Shown piece after piece: positions 10,665 to 21,930 of a stretch of DNA of 64,000 bases. The notes under the pieces were generated by a model. The model did no database searches, was not told the DNA's origin, and was given only the letters and a program-made list of their open reading frames with translations. The DNA lies in NCBI RefSeq assembly GCF_027244095.1, contig NC_069660.1, positions 140,109,834 to 140,173,833 of the forward strand. Reading direction: 5' to 3'. Positions within the stretch are counted from its first letter, which is position 1. Each line of letters starts with the position of its first letter. This stretch comes from Hemicordylus capensis. Its lineage: Eukaryota > Chordata > Lepidosauria > Squamata > Cordylidae. The position numbers and the translations under genes were made by a program.

Positions 10665-10799
10665 AAGTACGATGTGTGAGTAAGCAACTTGGGTCTCACA
10701 TGCCTTAAGGATTGCCTGCTTTCTGTTGAATCTACCCATTTGATTAGGTCAGTCAGAAGGGCTCTTTTTTATGTGCTGAAATCTGCTGAAGCTTGCTTA

Positions 10800-11116
10800 G
10801 CAAATAAACAGGACAGGGCCTTCTCAGTGATTGCCCCCAGGCTGTGGATCGCACTCTAACATGAGATCTACATGACTCCCTCATTCCCAGTCTTCCAGAG
10901 ACAACTAAAGACTACCTTATTCGTTCAGGTCTCCGGCCAGTGAGTGGCTGTCCTCTTGATTTCATTTTAGTTTGGCTTTGTAGCTGTGTTTGTTGGGTAT
11001 AGCTTAGGTTTTTAAATTGTCTTTATTGATCAAACTAATTTGATTGCTCTAGGGACCCAGGATGAAGAACAGTATACAAAGGTAGGTAAACAAACAAACA
11101 AACAAACAAACAAACA
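10800..11116 (+). repeat. L2/CR1-type LINE 3' end with (AAAC)n tail
   Basis: The translation contains RAFSVIAPRLWIAL and SFPVFQRQLKTTLF, matching the C-terminal end of L2/CR1-group reverse transcriptases (compare RAFLVAALRLWNELP and FLKKHFKTCFF in the copy at 40874-42705). A 3' untranslated stretch and an aaac repeat tail at 11089-11116 follow. It is truncated at the 5' end. Confidence 0.65.
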
Positions 11117-11139
11117 ATCAAACAAGTGTGTCAAAAATA

Positions 11140-11435
11140 TAGTGGGTGATATCCCATGCAGCAGTACACCAGACCTGGGGACATGCTGGGGCTGGTGTGT
11201 AAGATGAAAGGCAGTCCTGACAGTGTTGTACAATAGGGCAGTTGCACGACGACTTGAAACAGTGTCTGCATGGTTGTACAGTGCTACTTCTATTGGGAGC
11301 AATGGAAATAAGTCTTGCACTATTGTGCAGAATCAGTCCTACATCACAGGACAATTGTGCAACACCATCAGGGCTGCTTTTCATGTTGCACAGCAGCTTC
11401 TGTGGGTCCCTAACATCAGTATACCACTGTGTGAA
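11140..11435. repeat. Foldback MITE, diverged
   Basis: The left part (gtgggtgatatcccatgcag, gttgtacaatagggcagttg) and the right part read in reverse complement (gttgcacaattgtcctgtg, actgcctttcat words) are related. The words match the element at 18474-18710. Symmetry is imperfect. Confidence 0.45.
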
Positions 11436-11439
11436 ATGC

Positions 11440-12570
11440 CAGCCAGTAAATATATACATATACATAAGTTCCCTAGCTAACTTAAACTTTTGTCTAAAAA
11501 GTATCCATACCCATCAGTTGTCTAAAGTTTGGCGTTGGCGGATTTATTTCTCAGCCTCGTGCTAATAGCTCTCAGCATCTGCTTTACACCAGACTATAAA
11601 ACTCTGTGAGTAACAACAAACCGAGAGATGCAGCAACAGAAGGTGACCCAGATTACACGGCATTGTACACTAATGCCAAGTCGTCTAGTTTAATGGCAGC
11701 TGCTGTAAGCTTGTCTGATTAAGATTCAGATTCAGCAGACACAAATCACACAGCCCCTTTAGAGACACACAGGCACACACTCACTCCCTTCATTTTAAAA
11801 CCTGTTCAATCGCTCCTTCCTTTCATGAACACACATCAACCTCACCAGCTGAGCCCTTTTCAGTTTTATCTGTTGTACATACTGTCATCCATCTAACAAA
11901 GTGATGGAAGAAGCCCACTTTGAAAGATGTTTTTTCCGTATTCCTTATACAGTGAGTTTGTTAGAAAGGTTTTCTTTTATAAAAATCAATCACACATACC
12001 TCTTCTCCTGCAAACGGAAGGTCATTGTGATATTTACAGAGAGGTTGCATTAAGTACACTGTGACATTTGTTGAGGTTTTTCTTGGTGTGTTTGTGTATA
12101 TGTTTTAAGCTTTTAATCTTGAAAAGAAAACTGTCAAAGATACATGTGATAAACAATTTTGTAAGTTGCAATAAGAGCAAAAAAAGAAATATATTCTCTC
12201 ACTAGCATTTTTAAACATTGAGGTTTGGCATAGTTCCTATGTGTATTAAAAGAGAAATATAAACTTGATTATTGATGTACATATGAGTATTTAACTATAA
12301 GGTTCTGACTAGCTATTTGTTTACAAAACAACAACAACAACAACACTGTCTCTTACAGAGCATCTTGAACTCCTGCGGCCTCAAAATCTTTTTGTTCTGT
12401 GGTTTTCTATCATTCATAACTCCTATGATGAAAACCCTTCTGACATTTTGTTTTTAAAATATTGTCTTTGGAGCCTCTGTTCATTATGAGACCTCCGAGA
12501 GAAGTGTTCTCCTATCCACCTAGCCCTAGAGACAAGACTGACAGACTGATGAGGGAGAGAGAGAGAAAGT
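11440..12570. other. No gene recognised
   Basis: Unique-looking DNA without recognisable repeats except a short acaaca run near 12328-12343. If the candidate first exon at 12581-12650 is real, this would be the start of its intron. Confidence 0.35.
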
Positions 12571-12580
12571 CAATGCTTAC

Positions 12581-12650
12581 TTTTTAAGTGGATGAGCAGC
12601 AAGAAACTGAGGTAGAAGATGAGGAGAGAGTTAGTTCTTGAATGAGCCAT
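12581..12650 (-). CDS. Candidate first coding exon with signal peptide
   Basis: On the minus strand an ATG at 12650 opens a short frame starting MAHSRTN and running into a strongly hydrophobic core (LLIFYLSFLLLIHL). It then meets a consensus splice donor (aaaaa|gtaagc) just past 12581, leaving phase 1. A basic or polar N-terminus, a leucine-rich core and a phase-1 break directly after it is the usual design of first coding exons for secreted peptides. The frame stays open upstream to 13043, which may be 5' untranslated sequence; an AT-rich stretch (caatataat) lies near 13065. No further exons were identified and the family is not recognised. It could also be chance. Confidence 0.35.
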
Positions 12651-13429
12651 ATTCAGCCTGATGGAGCATCCTCCTGTAAAGTTGCCTGGTATCCAGGAGG
12701 GCTGGGGTTGGTGTTTATTGCTTCTTACTCTTGGCCTGAGCCCAGGATGACTGCCAAGGCACAGGGACCACTGCATGCCATCTCCATCTCTGCCCCTTGC
12801 CAGCATGCACGGCAAACCTACGGAGTGCATTTCTGCTTGGTAAGATTTTACTCCCGCAGAACTGGGTGATTTTTCAAACCCGGTGCAGATTTCTCTGTTA
12901 GGTGGACTGGAGTCTTCCTTGTTTTTCCTGGTGTGCTGAAGAATCCTGCCATTGGAGAGAGATGGCGCCCTCAGACTGCATCCTGGAGCAATCTTTTCTG
13001 GGTTGTCATTTTCTTTCCTCACTAAAACTGCATTACATCTCAATTTTCACCCCCGCTATTATATTGTAAGGCTGCAGATAACAACACTTTGTACATATGA
13101 GCAATAGTCCTTTTGAAAATGGACCAGGCAATTGAAGCAGTGCTTTTTAAACTGTAAAAGTCAGAACTCACTAGAAATATACAGTATTCTTAGGCTATCT
13201 GGATATTTTTGCAAGGATATTAAATGCCAGATTCTCACATTTACTAATGCTACGTTGCAGCTTGTGGTAAAGAAAAAAGAACCTTAAAGATTATGCAAGC
13301 CAGAAACGTGGGATGGGAATTTTTCTGGGGTGGAAAAAATTCCATCAAAAATCCCACACTTTATTTTTCTATGGGAAATATTGCAGTTTCTAAAAATGTA
13401 TTGTTTCAAACTTCATTAGTAACAATAGT

Positions 13430-13524
13430 TGACATCCGGACTAAATTACTCAGGAGTTACTTTAAAGGACTACTTAATTCCAATAGGGCTACTCAGGTGT
13501 AATTTAGTCTGGATGTCATCCTAT
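13430..13524. repeat. Short MITE with ~20-bp inverted ends
   Basis: It begins gacatccggactaaattact and ends taatttagtctggatgtcat, which are inverted copies with few mismatches around a ~55-bp core. A diverged relative (aacttaatctggatgc) lies at about 63530. Confidence 0.6.
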
Positions 13525-14225
13525 GAATGAATGCCAATGCAATATTACGCAAGCAATATTGACAATTTCAATGTTGTAATGTTTTTCAGGTGATGATCCC
13601 AAGAAAGCATGTGAAAGAGTACATATATGTTTTGATTTGTAAATAGGAGGATATCCAAACCAAAACAATCAAGTTCAAAACTCACTGAACTCACAATGAA
13701 TGCCGAATCAGTACCAAAACTAGCATTCTTATTTCATCTTAGGCTGCAAGTATATGCAAAACCAAGACTAAAGCTGTGGCTGGTTCTTGTTTCAGTACAC
13801 AGCAAACACACAGACCAGTATCTCTTTTCTTTTCCTGAGCTGGGGAAATTGGAAGATACTGTTAGCTTTTGGTTTGAAAGTGGCCCTAATTAATGCCTAA
13901 TGAAAAAGGGGGGGAAAGAAAAAAGATTGTGCGACAGCTTTATAATGACGTTAAAGCCATTGAAGTAGAAGAATAAGTTGTTAGATTTAATATTGCAGGA
14001 AGGAGTGTGCTAACAATCAACAAGAATGAAGAAACAATAAAATGTAGAAACTGCCCTGAAAGAATACATACAACAAAGAGCAACATCACCTGAAAAAGCT
14101 CTGATTCAGGAGTCCTATGTAAGTAACAAATTAATCTGTTAAATAACACACAGTACAGACTAGCAGCTATATTGTTTTAAAACTCTGATCTTCAACAGTT
14201 TTAGACCCAGAGCCCACCTTCCTTC

Positions 14226-14400
14226 CTTCCTTCATTCATTCGATTTCTATACCGCCCTTTCAAAATGGCTCAGGGTAGTTTACATTAAAACAAAACAATT
14301 AAAGTCAATAACAGTTAAAACATTCAAAACAGTTTAAAAACTCAGAAAAACCAGGTTACAACCATTTACAACAATTTAAAAACCCTGGAAGGCCAGTCCA
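14226..14400 (-). repeat. LINE 3' end, minus strand
   Basis: A (TTCC)n and (ATTC)n run leads into tttctataccgccctttcaa and atggctcagggtagtttaca, the reverse complement of the gtaaaccgccctgagcc tail. AT-rich 3' untranslated sequence typical of this family follows (compare 53350-53490). Confidence 0.6.
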
Positions 14401-14482
14401 AACACTCCTTCTCCTTCTGGATGACATCAGACTAGAATAATTTAGAGTACTCTAAATTAAAAATGGCCTCCTTTTGTTGCAG

Positions 14483-14657
14483 GAACTTCATAGTTCAAGT
14501 GAAAAATTCAATTTGCAAATGATGGGAAATGAACATGTTGAACTGCCAATTCTGTGGAAAGAAGAATCAGGATGCCCACTTTCAAGATCACTGTCACCAC
14601 AATCTACTGTGAATGGCAGTTCAAGTGAAGGTTTTTATCAAGAGTTGTGGACAAAAT
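14483..14657 (+). CDS. Candidate internal exon of an unidentified gene
   Basis: A polypyrimidine tract and acceptor (ccttttgttgcag) precede a 175-bp open stretch that closes at a good donor (aaaat|gtgagg). In frame it reads ELHSSSEKFN..., ...HVELPILWKEES..., ...LSPQSTVNGSS..., ...FYQELWTK, a composition typical of a cytoplasmic or nuclear protein linker rich in S, E, L and P. It would start in phase 0 and end in phase 1. No partner exon was found and the family is not recognised. The preceding sequence includes a 22-bp palindrome at 14438-14459. Confidence 0.35.
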
Positions 14658-14942
14658 GTGAGGGTTGCCCCACATTTGGGTATTTCTGCTGCCACAACAC
14701 AGATCTGTTTTGGCAGGATCGGAAAACAAAAATCACCTTCTCCCTCTGGTTTGTTGTGTGGTAGCATGGCCCTGCACAGGGTATCTCTTCTGGTGACATA
14801 GCGGGGTGGGGTGGTGGTGTTCTTATTCCTTAGTAATACTAAAACAAGTTTTATTGCTTTCGCACAGGTCCTTAAAGCAAGATGGTTAGAGGGTTTCAGT
14901 GTAAAGAAGTGTATTGGTTGCAGGGTACTGTCAAAACTCATA

Positions 14943-15340
14943 GTCCGAATTCAGACATAATAGGGAACAGGAGGTCCCTTCACCTCCGGTTTCCTCTGCT
15001 CCAAGTCCAAATCCTGAAAAGTTGAAGGCAAAAAGGGACCTCCGGTAGAGTGGAGTTTTGCCACTCTTAACTCCGGTTCTGCAGTGCCAGTGTTACATCC
15101 AGACTCTGGCATCGCAGTTTCAGTTCCATGGAGCCAGAGTAGAGGTAGGAAGCTCCTCCCTCAGTCTGGCCCACTGTCCTTCTGCTGAGAAGGAAGCCCA
15201 CTCAGCCAGCTCCCACACCTCTCTGCAGTCTCGCTGACTGCAGAGAGACTGCTCTCCCAAATGCAGATAGGAGAGCAGGGGAGGGGGCAGACCCGCCAGC
15301 CCATTGGACCCGCGGCTCCGCATTATGTCTGAAGGTGGCA
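14943..15340. repeat. Non-autonomous DNA element (MITE)
   Basis: The left end gaattcagacataatagg is mirrored by the right end attatgtctgaagg. The inside is G+C-rich with several short internal inverted repeats (tctctgcagtc / gactgcagagaga). No open frame of note and no clear target duplication. Confidence 0.5.
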
Positions 15341-15621
15341 GTAATTTACAACTTACAGAGGGGTTGCTATTTCTCCAAAGATAAACAGTGGTTGATATGT
15401 CCTTATTTTCTTTCTCTACCTTGAGCTTGCGGTGCCTCGTTTGGATATTTTGTTTCAGAAGCCTCCTTTCTGAGGATGCTTAGGTCTTTACACAGGCAAT
15501 GCTACAGGGAGCAGATTTACCCTCTGCCTCTAGGTAAGCCCCGCTTCTCTCTTCCTAAGAGAAGTCTTTCCTGATAAGTACACCTTTTATTCCAGTAAGC
15601 CTCCTTCCCTGCTAACTGAGC

Positions 15622-15890
15622 AAAGAAGCACCTTTTAATGTGGTGATTCTCTTTATTTAGCAGGGGGAGAGTAACTGGTCCTATCCACCCCCAGCACAGT
15701 ACCTCCAGTGACTGTTGCTGGTGTCTGTCTTATGTTTCTTTTTAGATTGTGAGCCCTTTGGGGACAGGGATCCATTTTATTTATTTATTATTTCTCTGTG
15801 TAAACCACCCTGAGCCATTTTTGGAAGGGCAGCATAGAAATCAAATTATTAATTATTATTATTTAATAATAATAATAACAACAACAACAA
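15622..15890 (+). repeat. LINE/SINE 3'-end repeat with TAA-rich tail
   Basis: The best copy of the family: tggtgattctctttattt, gagagtaactggtcctatcc, tgagccctttggggacagg, gtaaaccaccctgagcc, ggaagggcagcatagaaatc, then attattattatttaataataataa and (AAC)n. The R4 LINE starts directly after this tail. Confidence 0.65.
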
Positions 15891-15892
15891 CA

Positions 15893-17548
15893 ACCCCCAG
15901 TGAGGCACTACCTTGGCATGGTTGTGGGGCTTGTGTGCTCTGAGGAAGGTGAGAGCTATGCCAGAGGTCCAACCATACTGGACAGGTCTCACCAGAGGAG
16001 CCAGACAAAGAGTGCCTCTCCCATCAACAATATGGTGAGACGTAACTTTAATAAATCTATACCGGATCGGTCGTCACCTGGGTCAACAAGGACCACGCCA
16101 GGTGCTATAGTCCCTGGACATCTGGTGGCAAGTGGGCAAAAAGACTCAGGATCTTCAGTTGAGCAACCAGGGCTGGAGACTGCAAGGTTACTGGAAGAAA
16201 CGTCGCTTAACCGAAAAAAATATACGAAAAATGCCAACAAGGAAATAATGATCTGCTATTACAAATCTAGTCCAACTAGAAGAGGTTATTTAAAAAGAAT
16301 GTACCAAATTTGGAAAGAGAAGCATCCAGATACAGAACTAACAGAACAAAGGCTAGCAGACCAGAGAAGATTCATAATAAGAAATAAAGTATTCACAGGA
16401 GTTGAGCTGGAAGAACTGCAAAGAGCAACACAGGCTCAAGATATGGAAAAAGATTTACCACCAACTGAAGCAGTTGCTCAGGCGCAGGTGGAGGAGGTGT
16501 CAGCAATAGAGGATGCCACTGTTGCTGAACTGTTTCAAAATCAAAACCAGGCAACCGTCCCTTTGCCTTCACGTCAAAAACCCAAATGCCATTTAACAGA
16601 AAAGCAACAAGAACTAAAGCAAAAAATAACTGAGCACATGAACCAAACCACCACCAGGGTTCAACTTCCAGCTCTAAAAACAGTTGCCAAAAAACAACTT
16701 GCTCAGGCATTAAAAGATGTCAGTGCTGCACTTGCAGAAATAACAACCAATAATTTGCAAGAAACAAACCAACTAATGTACAGTGCAGCAACAATAACAA
16801 CACAAGAGCTCATATATAAGATCAGTGGACCTGTCAAAAAAGAAAGCAGTACATCACCTAAATGGAAGATTCTATTAGAAAATAAAATCGCCAGGCTTAG
16901 ATCAGATGCTAGTAAATTGAAAGATATGAAAGACAAGAAGCTGAAGAATGGAAACACCAAACAGTATCTGATCCAAAAATACCACCTAGATTCAAGGAAA
17001 ATTAGAGAAGTCCTGGAAATAATAAAGCAGCAAATAACAGCAGTGTCAAAGAAGATTAGCAGATATGAAGCCAGAATTACACAACACAGGCAGAATCTCC
17101 AATTCCCGTCAAATCAGAGACGTTTCTACCAAAGCATAGAAGGAGAAACTGCAAGAAACGTAGTTTCAACGTTTTAAAATAAAGAAGAAACAGTGCAATT
17201 CTGGGGGAAATTATGGGATAATCCAATAGTTTATAATAAAAAAGCAGGCTGGATGAAAGAGGTCAAAAAATGTAACCAACAAATGCAAGATCTATTAATA
17301 ACACCAGAATTAATAAGTGAAAGAGCAAAGAAAATTAAAAATTGGACTGCGCCAGGCAACGTTGAACTGCATGGCTTCTGGTTTAAACACCTAACAAGCC
17401 TTCATAAGCAGCTATCAAAACAGTTCAATCACATTTTGCAAGGAGGTGATATTGAACAATGGCTAACAACTGGGAAAACCCATCTCATAATGAAAGACCC
17501 AGCAAAAGGTGCAGTTCCAAGTAATTATAGAGCGATAACCAGCCTGCC
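15893..17548 (+). mobile_element. R4-clade LINE, 5' half
   Basis: A 425-codon frame (15900-17177) covers the N-terminal part of a single-protein R4/Dong/Rex6-like retrotransposon. It holds the conserved block RRGYLKRMYQIWKEKH at about residues 128-143 and the pre-RT block ISRYEARITQHRQNL near the end. After one frame break between about 17160 and 17195 the protein resumes (QFWGKLWDNP, then the start of the reverse transcriptase, KDPAKGAVPSNYRAIT). The match stops abruptly at 17548 (agcctgcc), where the copy at 51795 continues ctgccaaccatg. The element begins inside a TAA/AAC repeat tail, fitting the TAA preference known for Dong-type elements. The encoded enzyme would make cDNA at a nicked genomic target. 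Confidence 0.85.
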
Positions 17549-18473
17549 TTTGCTTTCCCATCCAGGCTGAGCTGTCCTGGAATAGCCAAGCCAGGCATTT
17601 CTTCCCTGCAGCAAGTGGGGCTGGGAGGGAAATACGAAAGGACGACAGAACGGACACTCAGCTGCTTGGTAGGGGGTGGTTAGACAGGACGGCTAAAATG
17701 GGTGTGCGTGTTACATTCCCCCCTTTTCCTTCCATAACTGAGCGGCAGCGCTGAGAACTAGGAAGAGCCCAGAGCAAGGCACATCTGTAGGGATAGTGAT
17801 GGAAGAAGAGAAGCACTCCCCACCAATCCATGGGAGGAGCATGCCCCCACCCAGGGGTCTGCTTTGGCCGAAATGCACAGGGGTGAGCCCCCGGCGGGGG
17901 CCAAGCAGATGCCTACAAATGGGCACGAAAGCAGCCCCCTCCCCCTGCATCACAGTTCAACCCACACAGCGCTAGCGGGGAGAGAAGCCAGAGCACTGAG
18001 AAGCCCACCCACCCGCCACCACAGCCACATATAAATTTAGAGGGGGAAGTGCAGTGGCAAGGCTGGAAAATAGGGGGTGTGGCTTTGGTGCTGGCATGGG
18101 GACCCCTCAAAAGAACTTTGTCCCCGGGCCACTGGGGGACTCCCTACAACTCTGGACATACTTCTAAATAAACATGCACAGGATTGTGCTGCCTACCTTT
18201 TAAAAGTCATGTCATTGCTCACAGTAACTCATGGACATTTACATTTCACTATGAATGAGGGTGAGGAATGGCACAACCCTTAAAAGTCGATGGCCCTGAT
18301 CCAGAAAAAAAGAGAGGTGTGTACAAAGCCTTCTATGGTCATCAGTTATGCCGATGTGTATCTTTAGCCACACCGTGATACCCATCTGAGCACTGTTTTG
18401 CTGTCTAGATGTATCTTTAATGCATTCACACCCAGAGCCAAAAGTTACCATGTGTGATGAGTTGTCTATAATT
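17549..18473. other. No gene recognised
   Basis: A G+C-rich stretch (17550-18130) with short words of non-autonomous DNA elements (gtccccgggccactggggg) but no complete ends. The first base after the R4 break is 17549. Confidence 0.4.
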
Positions 18474-18710
18474 ACAGTGGCTGAAATACTGTGCAATATT
18501 CCACCTGCCTTGTAATGGAATGTGTGTGCAGTTGCATAAGCACAAAATGCAACAATTGTGCAAATGCAGTTGTGCGATGAATGGCCATTGGAATTAATGG
18601 CCTTCTGCCATGCAACTGCATTTGTGCAATTCTTGTGTTTTGCACAACTGCACTCTCACGCAACTATGCACACGTTCCATTACAAGGCATTGCGCAGTAT
18701 GTCAGCCAGT
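18474..18710. mobile_element. Foldback MITE, ~237 bp
   Basis: The left half (acagtggctgaaatactgtg, ccttgtaatggaatgtgtg, gttgcataagca, aattgtgcaaatgcagttg) is mirrored by the right half in reverse order, ending tgcgcagtatgtcagcc. The arms meet near 18590-18605. Related, more decayed copies lie at 7360 and 11140. Confidence 0.65.
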
Positions 18711-19087
18711 TAGATTAGTGCCACTGCCAGCCACTGTAGACATTGGGGACTCCTGGGATTGGGTGAGCGGCATGCAGGTCAAGTGATGGGTGGAGCCAAA
18801 GTGGGTGGTGCCAATGATGGTGGGTGGAGCTGCAAGTGGGGCATTGCTAAAACCTTTCCTCCCTAAAAAAACAAAAGCAATATAAGCACTGCAGAGACAG
18901 CTTCAGCTGGTGAGCTTTCTCCTGTCCCCCAGCCCTCTGCTGACTTTTTACTTGCCCCCCTCAACTACCTATATTCCTCCCCCACTCCCCTCCACCCTAC
19001 ATACTGGGTGAATATGTATGTATAATTGAACATATTGTATTCTATGTATATCCTGCATTCTTTTGTTGCTACGATAAGAAGCACTGC

Positions 19088-19366
19088 AGCAGGCCTTTTG
19101 ATTTCACTAACAATTCAACCAACCAAACCACAACAATAACTATAGCCCTCATAACAAAGTTCTCCACAATAATTGTTACAGTCTTGGGCCTAATACTTGT
19201 GTTAAAACTAGCAGTCAAAACAACCCTAATATTACACAAACATAACCAACTATACAACTTTTCAAACCAACTTGAGTTCTTTAACTTGACTGCCCACCGC
19301 AGCCTACCAAAAACAACAGTCTTTATTGGACAAAATCTCTCAACCCATGTAAACAATGTGTTATGA
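19088..19366 (+). pseudogene. ND5: NUMT: nuclear copy of mitochondrial ND5 (C-terminal part)
   Basis: Read with the vertebrate mitochondrial code (ATA = Met, TGA = Trp) from 19103, the sequence gives an open stretch. It includes MTMALMTKFSTMIVTVLG, a lysine- and leucine-rich segment with LHKHNQLYNFSNQLEFFN, then HRSLPKTTVFIGQNLSTH and ending VLW at TGA 19364-19366. The order (hydrophobic helix, YNFSN.L.FF, HR..PK, GQN) matches the C-terminal region of NADH dehydrogenase subunit 5, and the C-rich, G-poor base use fits the mitochondrial light-strand sense. Flanking DNA is ordinary nuclear sequence. The fragment is an inactive copy, because nuclear translation would read ATA and TGA differently. 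It appears little decayed. Confidence 0.85.
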
Positions 19367-19462
19367 AAGCTCCCGGTGGGCTCTCTCCTGTTTTCCCCCA
19401 GTGGGAAAGCTTTCTGACCGACCATAGTGCCAAATGGAGCCCGGTTATAGTGACTACACCAC

Positions 19463-19790
19463 CTTAAGTGGTGCAGCGGGGAAATGCTTGACTAACAAGA
19501 AGAAGATTGCCAGTTCAAATTCCCACTGGTCTGTTTCCCAGACTATAGTAAACACCTATATTGGGCATTTCGACTCCTGGCGCCCACAGAACCCTGTAGT
19601 TCTCTTTTGGTAGAATACAGGAGGGGCTTACATTGCCTCCTCCTGTGCAGTATGAGACGATGCCTTTCAGCACCTTCCTATATCACTGCTGCCCGATATA
19701 GTACCAGTGGAGATTCGAACCAACAACCTTCTGCTTGTTAGTCAGGCATTCCCCACTGCGCCACTTAAGGTGACTGATAGAACAATATAT
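19463..19790. repeat. Head-to-head SINE pair (inverted)
   Basis: Positions 19463-19565 are the tRNA-like head on the plus strand (gtggtgcagcggggaaatgc ... gccagttcaaattcc). Positions 19566-19790 are the same family on the minus strand, ending with gcattccccactgcgccac. The outermost ~38 bp on each side are inverted copies (ccttaagtggtgcag / ctgcgccacttaagg). Both copies lack the 3' tail at the junction. The arrangement could come from two insertions or from inversion during one insertion. Confidence 0.7.
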
Positions 19791-20629
19791 TGGAGAGTAA
19801 TTGCAGTACTGTTGGTGGCAGCAGCAGCCAGAGGGGCAGGAAGTGAAGGATACATACCAGCTGACAGAATGTCAGCAAGATATTAAGCAAAAGCACTTCC
19901 AACAACAACAACATGTGGTTTTAAAACAGTGGCAAGAATAATAACTATAAGCGAGCAATAGCTAGAATGCTCCTGGACTATCCCCTAAAAATGTAAGAGT
20001 AGCATCCTTGGGAGGATTCATCCATCCACTGTGGGGCCATGAGCTGCCATGGTGGGTCTTTGGGGAGGCCAAATAGGTGGTCCCTTAGTCTAAGGTTCAT
20101 TTTGATGTGCAGCTGGGTGCATTCTATGCAGTGTATTTTTAAAAAAATGTGCAGTGGAAACTAAGATGTTGTGCAGTTGGGCCTATGGAGTTTAATAAGG
20201 ACATACTGTAGGTTGTTTCCGAAGATGTAACGGGGTGGGGTGGGGGCAAGATATTGAATATTGTTTGTTTTCCATTTCATAACCTTATACAAAAAGTACA
20301 TTACAGCCTTCTGTTTCTCTCGCTCATTCTTTGTTAGGCACCATCATTTTTCTTGCTTCCCCTCTTTCTTTGTCCTTCTCATTTCCCCCTCCTTCCCTCT
20401 CTGTCACTTTCTGTTCATTTGCCTCTTCCCTTCTGTTAGCAAATGCTGAAGGAAGGGGATGCTTGTGGATAGGGGTGAGCTGCAACCACTGCTAGTGCAG
20501 AGTTATAATAAACCTGCATGAGTCCTCTGTAACATCTGAGTCCTCTGTAACTCATGAAAGAGTGCAAAGGCAACAGCCACATCCATTGCATGTCCTCAGC
20601 ATCTGGGATTCAGCCTGTGCACCTGGAGG

Positions 20630-20790
20630 TTTTCTATAGCCATCCTGACTAATCGCCACAGAGGGGCCTCTCCTCCTCCATGAATGTTTCTAACCCCCTT
20701 TCAAACCCATCTACCTGTAAGCCAGGGATCATCACCACACCTAGTTCCACAAGTTAATTGGCTTTCTTTTTTTGTGTATTCTGAATAGAG
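20630..20790 (-). repeat. CR1-like LINE fragment
   Basis: Contains tatagccatcctgactaat, tccatgaatgtttctaaccc, and ttccacaagttaattggctt, the antisense of the sauropsid CR1 3' region. Related to the piece at 4785. Confidence 0.5.
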
Positions 20791-21727
20791 ACGGGCCTTA
20801 GTGCTAAATGTGATGTAGAGGGATTTCCTAGCTAAGGGACTTCAGCAAGCGATTAGGTGGAAAACATGTGGGGAGCAGGGGGGGCAGGACAGGCGTGACT
20901 CTCCCCTGGTGCTTTGACACTTTGAGCTGACAACCAAGACAGTGTTTGGATTCAAACCAGAACCAGCATGGCCAGTAACTGATCTTGCGATCTCACAATC
21001 AGCCACAGAATTCTGCTGTCATGGTTCCCCTTGGAGACCTGCAAGGATTCTGCAGGAGGCTCACCTGGCAGCATTCTAGATAAGCTGCAGCATCTTTGAT
21101 AAGTTGGCTGTCTTTGGCTGTCAGTTTATCATCAGCTTATCATCTTAGCTGTCAGGATGGGTGGCTGCTGGTCATGGGTGAATTGTAGGTAAGTCTCCGG
21201 CATGATGGGGAAGCAAAATCTAATGGCTGCCTGGACTTGGTTTTTAAAGATGCCTTTCCATTGTTTTACATGCCATTGCGCTCCCTATGTGAACTTCAGT
21301 GGTCACAAGTTCACCACCAGTATTCATACCACACAGCTTCTCCTTGAAATGCAGGTGGCCCTCGAAGGTCATTTGCTGGGCTGATTCCCACTGTATTTCT
21401 TAAGCTTACAGGTCCTAGACCTGTGAAACTGTAGCACCCAGGAGCTACTGGCTGGCCCCTGTGGGCCCACTTGGGGTTTTTTTTTGGGGGGGGGGAATCC
21501 TGCCCACCAGTTGAAGCTGACTTCAAAAGCTGCCCCCCAGCACCCCCATGTTATTTCCAAGAACATGCCTAACCTTTTTTTCTTTCATGTTCCCATAGGT
21601 CTCACCCAGAGGCAGAACCAAAGTGAGTTGCTTTCCCCCCTCTTGACTCCTCTTAATGCTTTTGGCTCTGGTGTGGCCATCTGAAGGGATGGGTGTGGAG
21701 GGGGTTGTTCTGACATAGCCCAAACCC
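20790..21727. other. No gene recognised
   Basis: Holds a run of T and G near 21478-21494 and no splice-bounded frame that could be defended. Confidence 0.4.
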
Positions 21728-21930
21728 AGGTAAAAGTGTGCCATCGAGTTGGTGTCAACTCCTGGTGACCACAGAGTCCTGTGGTTGCCTTTGGTAGAAT
21801 ACAGGAGGGGTTTACCATTGCCATCTCCCACGCAGTATGAGATGATGCCTTTCAGCATCTTCCTATATTGCTGCTGCCTGATATAGGTGTTTCCCATAGT
21901 CTGGGGAACATACAGGCGGGGATTCAAGTT
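21728..21930 (-). repeat. tRNA-derived SINE with BovB-like tail
   Basis: Reverse complement of the family at 9538-9825. The tail (gtgtgccatcgagttggtgtc) is at the left and the body (gatgatgcctttcagcatct) and tttcccatagtctggggaac at the right. Most of the tRNA-like head is missing. Confidence 0.7.

Noticed and set aside
12570-13043. A 157-residue protein across the whole minus-strand frame
   Set aside because: Only the last 23 codons show a functional pattern (signal peptide and splice donor); the upstream part looks like open untranslated sequence.
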